Assembly: GCA_026395195.1 (NCBI GenBank)
Contig: JAPLZD010000025.1
Location: 1-6,086, forward strand
From: Candidatus Staskawiczbacteria bacterium
GTDB lineage: Bacteria > Patescibacteriota > Minisyncoccia > Minisyncoccales > Staskawiczbacteraceae
DNA length: 6,086 nucleotides
Direction of reading: 5' to 3'
The notes under the pieces were generated by a model that searched no databases, had not been told where the DNA came from, and was given only the letters and a program-made list of their open reading frames with translations. Positions 5,509 to 6,086 of this stretch are shown here, one piece after another. The position numbers and the translations under genes were made by a program. Every line of letters begins with the position of its first letter. The stretch's first letter is position 1.

Positions 5509-6006
5509 TTATGCTGTTTTAGACAATGTTTTTGCCATGTCCAGCCATTTTGGCGCCCTTGGCCTATTTTTATATTTTGTTGCCGATTTATGAATTTCAA
5601 GAAGGGAGTGCAAATCGCTTTTCTTCCAGACGGCCAGATATTTTCCTTTATTTCTCTTGATTATTTCCACGCCTTTTGACCAAAGCTCAAAATCTTTTTT
5701 CTTCTTCTCGGCTAGACAATTTTTCCGGAAATATGGAATAACAGCTTTAACTATGTCATCAATTTTTTGCACTGAAAATCTTGCCTGGTCTCTGGAAATG
5801 CAGACCTCTCCGCAACCAATTTCTTTTTTTATTTTTTCTAAAATTTTAGCATTTTCTTTAGGGCTAGTTACAACAAACTGAGCCTTCCACCTGTAATAAG
5901 TCGGCGCATTGGTGCGCTCATGCCTGGTGTCTTTTCTAAACTGCAAATCAAAGCATCCGTCATTATTTACCAAACTCGCAATATTAAATTCATTTTTTAC
6001 TGCCAT
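5509..6006 (-). CDS. LAGLIDADG-family homing endonuclease-like protein, free-standing
   Basis: A 165-aa basic protein with one LAGLIDADG motif, so it would work as a homodimer, as I-CreI does. The motif is FNIASLVNNDGCF (7-19). Asp16, at the position of catalytic Asp20 of I-CreI, is kept, while the first Asp of the motif is Asn14 and the helix-packing Gly is Ser11. Downstream, AQFVVTSPKENAKILEKIKKEIGCGEV (42-68) matches the family's strand-helix pattern (FQVTQK...LVDEIGVGYV in I-CreI). A lysine-rich stretch, LAEKKKKDFELW (98-109), and a basic C-terminal region (about 140-165) follow. No intron or intein surrounds it. It has its own promoter and shares a terminator with uppS. It may be an active endonuclease, a maturase-like relic or a domesticated DNA-binding protein; the sequence does not decide. 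There is no Shine-Dalgarno motif at ATG 6006. Confidence 0.82.
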   Translation of the reverse strand: MAVKNEFNIASLVNNDGCFDLQFRKDTRHERTNAPTYYRWKAQFVVTSPKENAKILEKIKKEIGCGEVCISRDQARFSVQKIDDIVKAVIPYFRKNCLAEKKKKDFELWSKGVEIIKRNKGKYLAVWKKSDLHSLLEIHKSATKYKNRPRAPKWLDMAKTLSKTA

Positions 6007-6025
6007 ATCTTTTTATTTATACTTT

Positions 6026-6054
6026 ATTGTAGCAAATGTTTGATTATGCGACAA
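6026..6054 (-). promoter_or_regulatory. Extended -10 promoter of the LAGLIDADG gene
   Basis: On the minus strand, TTGTCG (6054-6049), a 17-bp spacer ending in TGC, and TACAAT (6031-6026) form an extended -10 promoter. Transcription from about 6019 gives a leader of about 13 nt without a Shine-Dalgarno motif. A small dyad, CGAC-TT-GTCG, overlaps the -35 and could be an operator, though it is only 4 bp per arm. Confidence 0.6.
6043..6054 (-). repeat. Right arm of an imperfect inverted repeat around the LAGLIDADG gene
   Basis: Read on the minus strand, TTGTCGCATAAT, with 11 of 12 positions matching the left arm at 5404-5415. It contains the -35 hexamer of the LAGLIDADG promoter, so promoter function could explain this copy on its own. 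Confidence 0.3.
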
Positions 6055-6086
6055 GTCGGTTATTATTTTTTATCGGGGTCAGAATG

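Noticed and set aside
5386..5679. A 97-codon plus-strand frame after uppS
   Set aside because: It crosses the strong terminator and runs antisense to the LAGLIDADG gene; it has low complexity and no recognisable domain.
6063..6086. A possible end of a minus-strand gene (HSDPDKK then TAA)
   Set aside because: Seven codons at the edge cannot be told from chance.

Overview
This is an AT-rich, gene-dense bacterial window. I infer a member of the Candidate Phyla Radiation (Patescibacteria), probably Parcubacteria-like. The reasons are compact genes with very short spacers, few Shine-Dalgarno sites, a free-standing LAGLIDADG protein, a one-helix small membrane protein, and a GC-rich palindrome translated as a 'CLPAGRQ' tail, a pattern I recall from CPR proteins but could not check here. 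All seven complete genes stop with TAA or TAG. The long frames contain no in-frame TGA, so nothing suggests the UGA=Gly code of SR1/Gracilibacteria.

Layout from left to right: (1) a HAD-family phosphatase on the minus strand, cut by the left edge; (2) a 148-bp divergent spacer with promoter-like sites for both directions; (3) on the plus strand, a membrane-anchored S41 C-terminal processing peptidase, then rplI (ribosomal protein L9) and pyrG (CTP synthase). A good promoter spans the peptidase stop codon and rplI-pyrG are 3 nt apart; (4) pyrG converges on minus-strand rpmA (L27), with a small bidirectional hairpin in the 15 bp between their stop codons; (5) rpmA diverges from a 56-aa membrane protein, which overlaps uppS (cis-prenyl transferase). 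Their two promoters interlock over about 65 bp; (6) uppS converges, across a strong bidirectional terminator, on a minus-strand LAGLIDADG-family gene with its own extended -10 promoter near the right edge.

Most of the content is housekeeping: translation (L9, L27), pyrimidine nucleotide synthesis (PyrG), polyprenyl carrier synthesis for the envelope (UppS) and extracytoplasmic proteolysis (S41). The points most worth following up are the interlocked rpmA/small-protein promoters with a predicted leaderless start, the small membrane protein itself, the palindrome that extends CTP synthase, and the LAGLIDADG gene with its altered motif and flanking short inverted repeat. I see no tRNA, rRNA, CRISPR array or recognisable insertion sequence, and no gene-free stretch longer than 300 bp.
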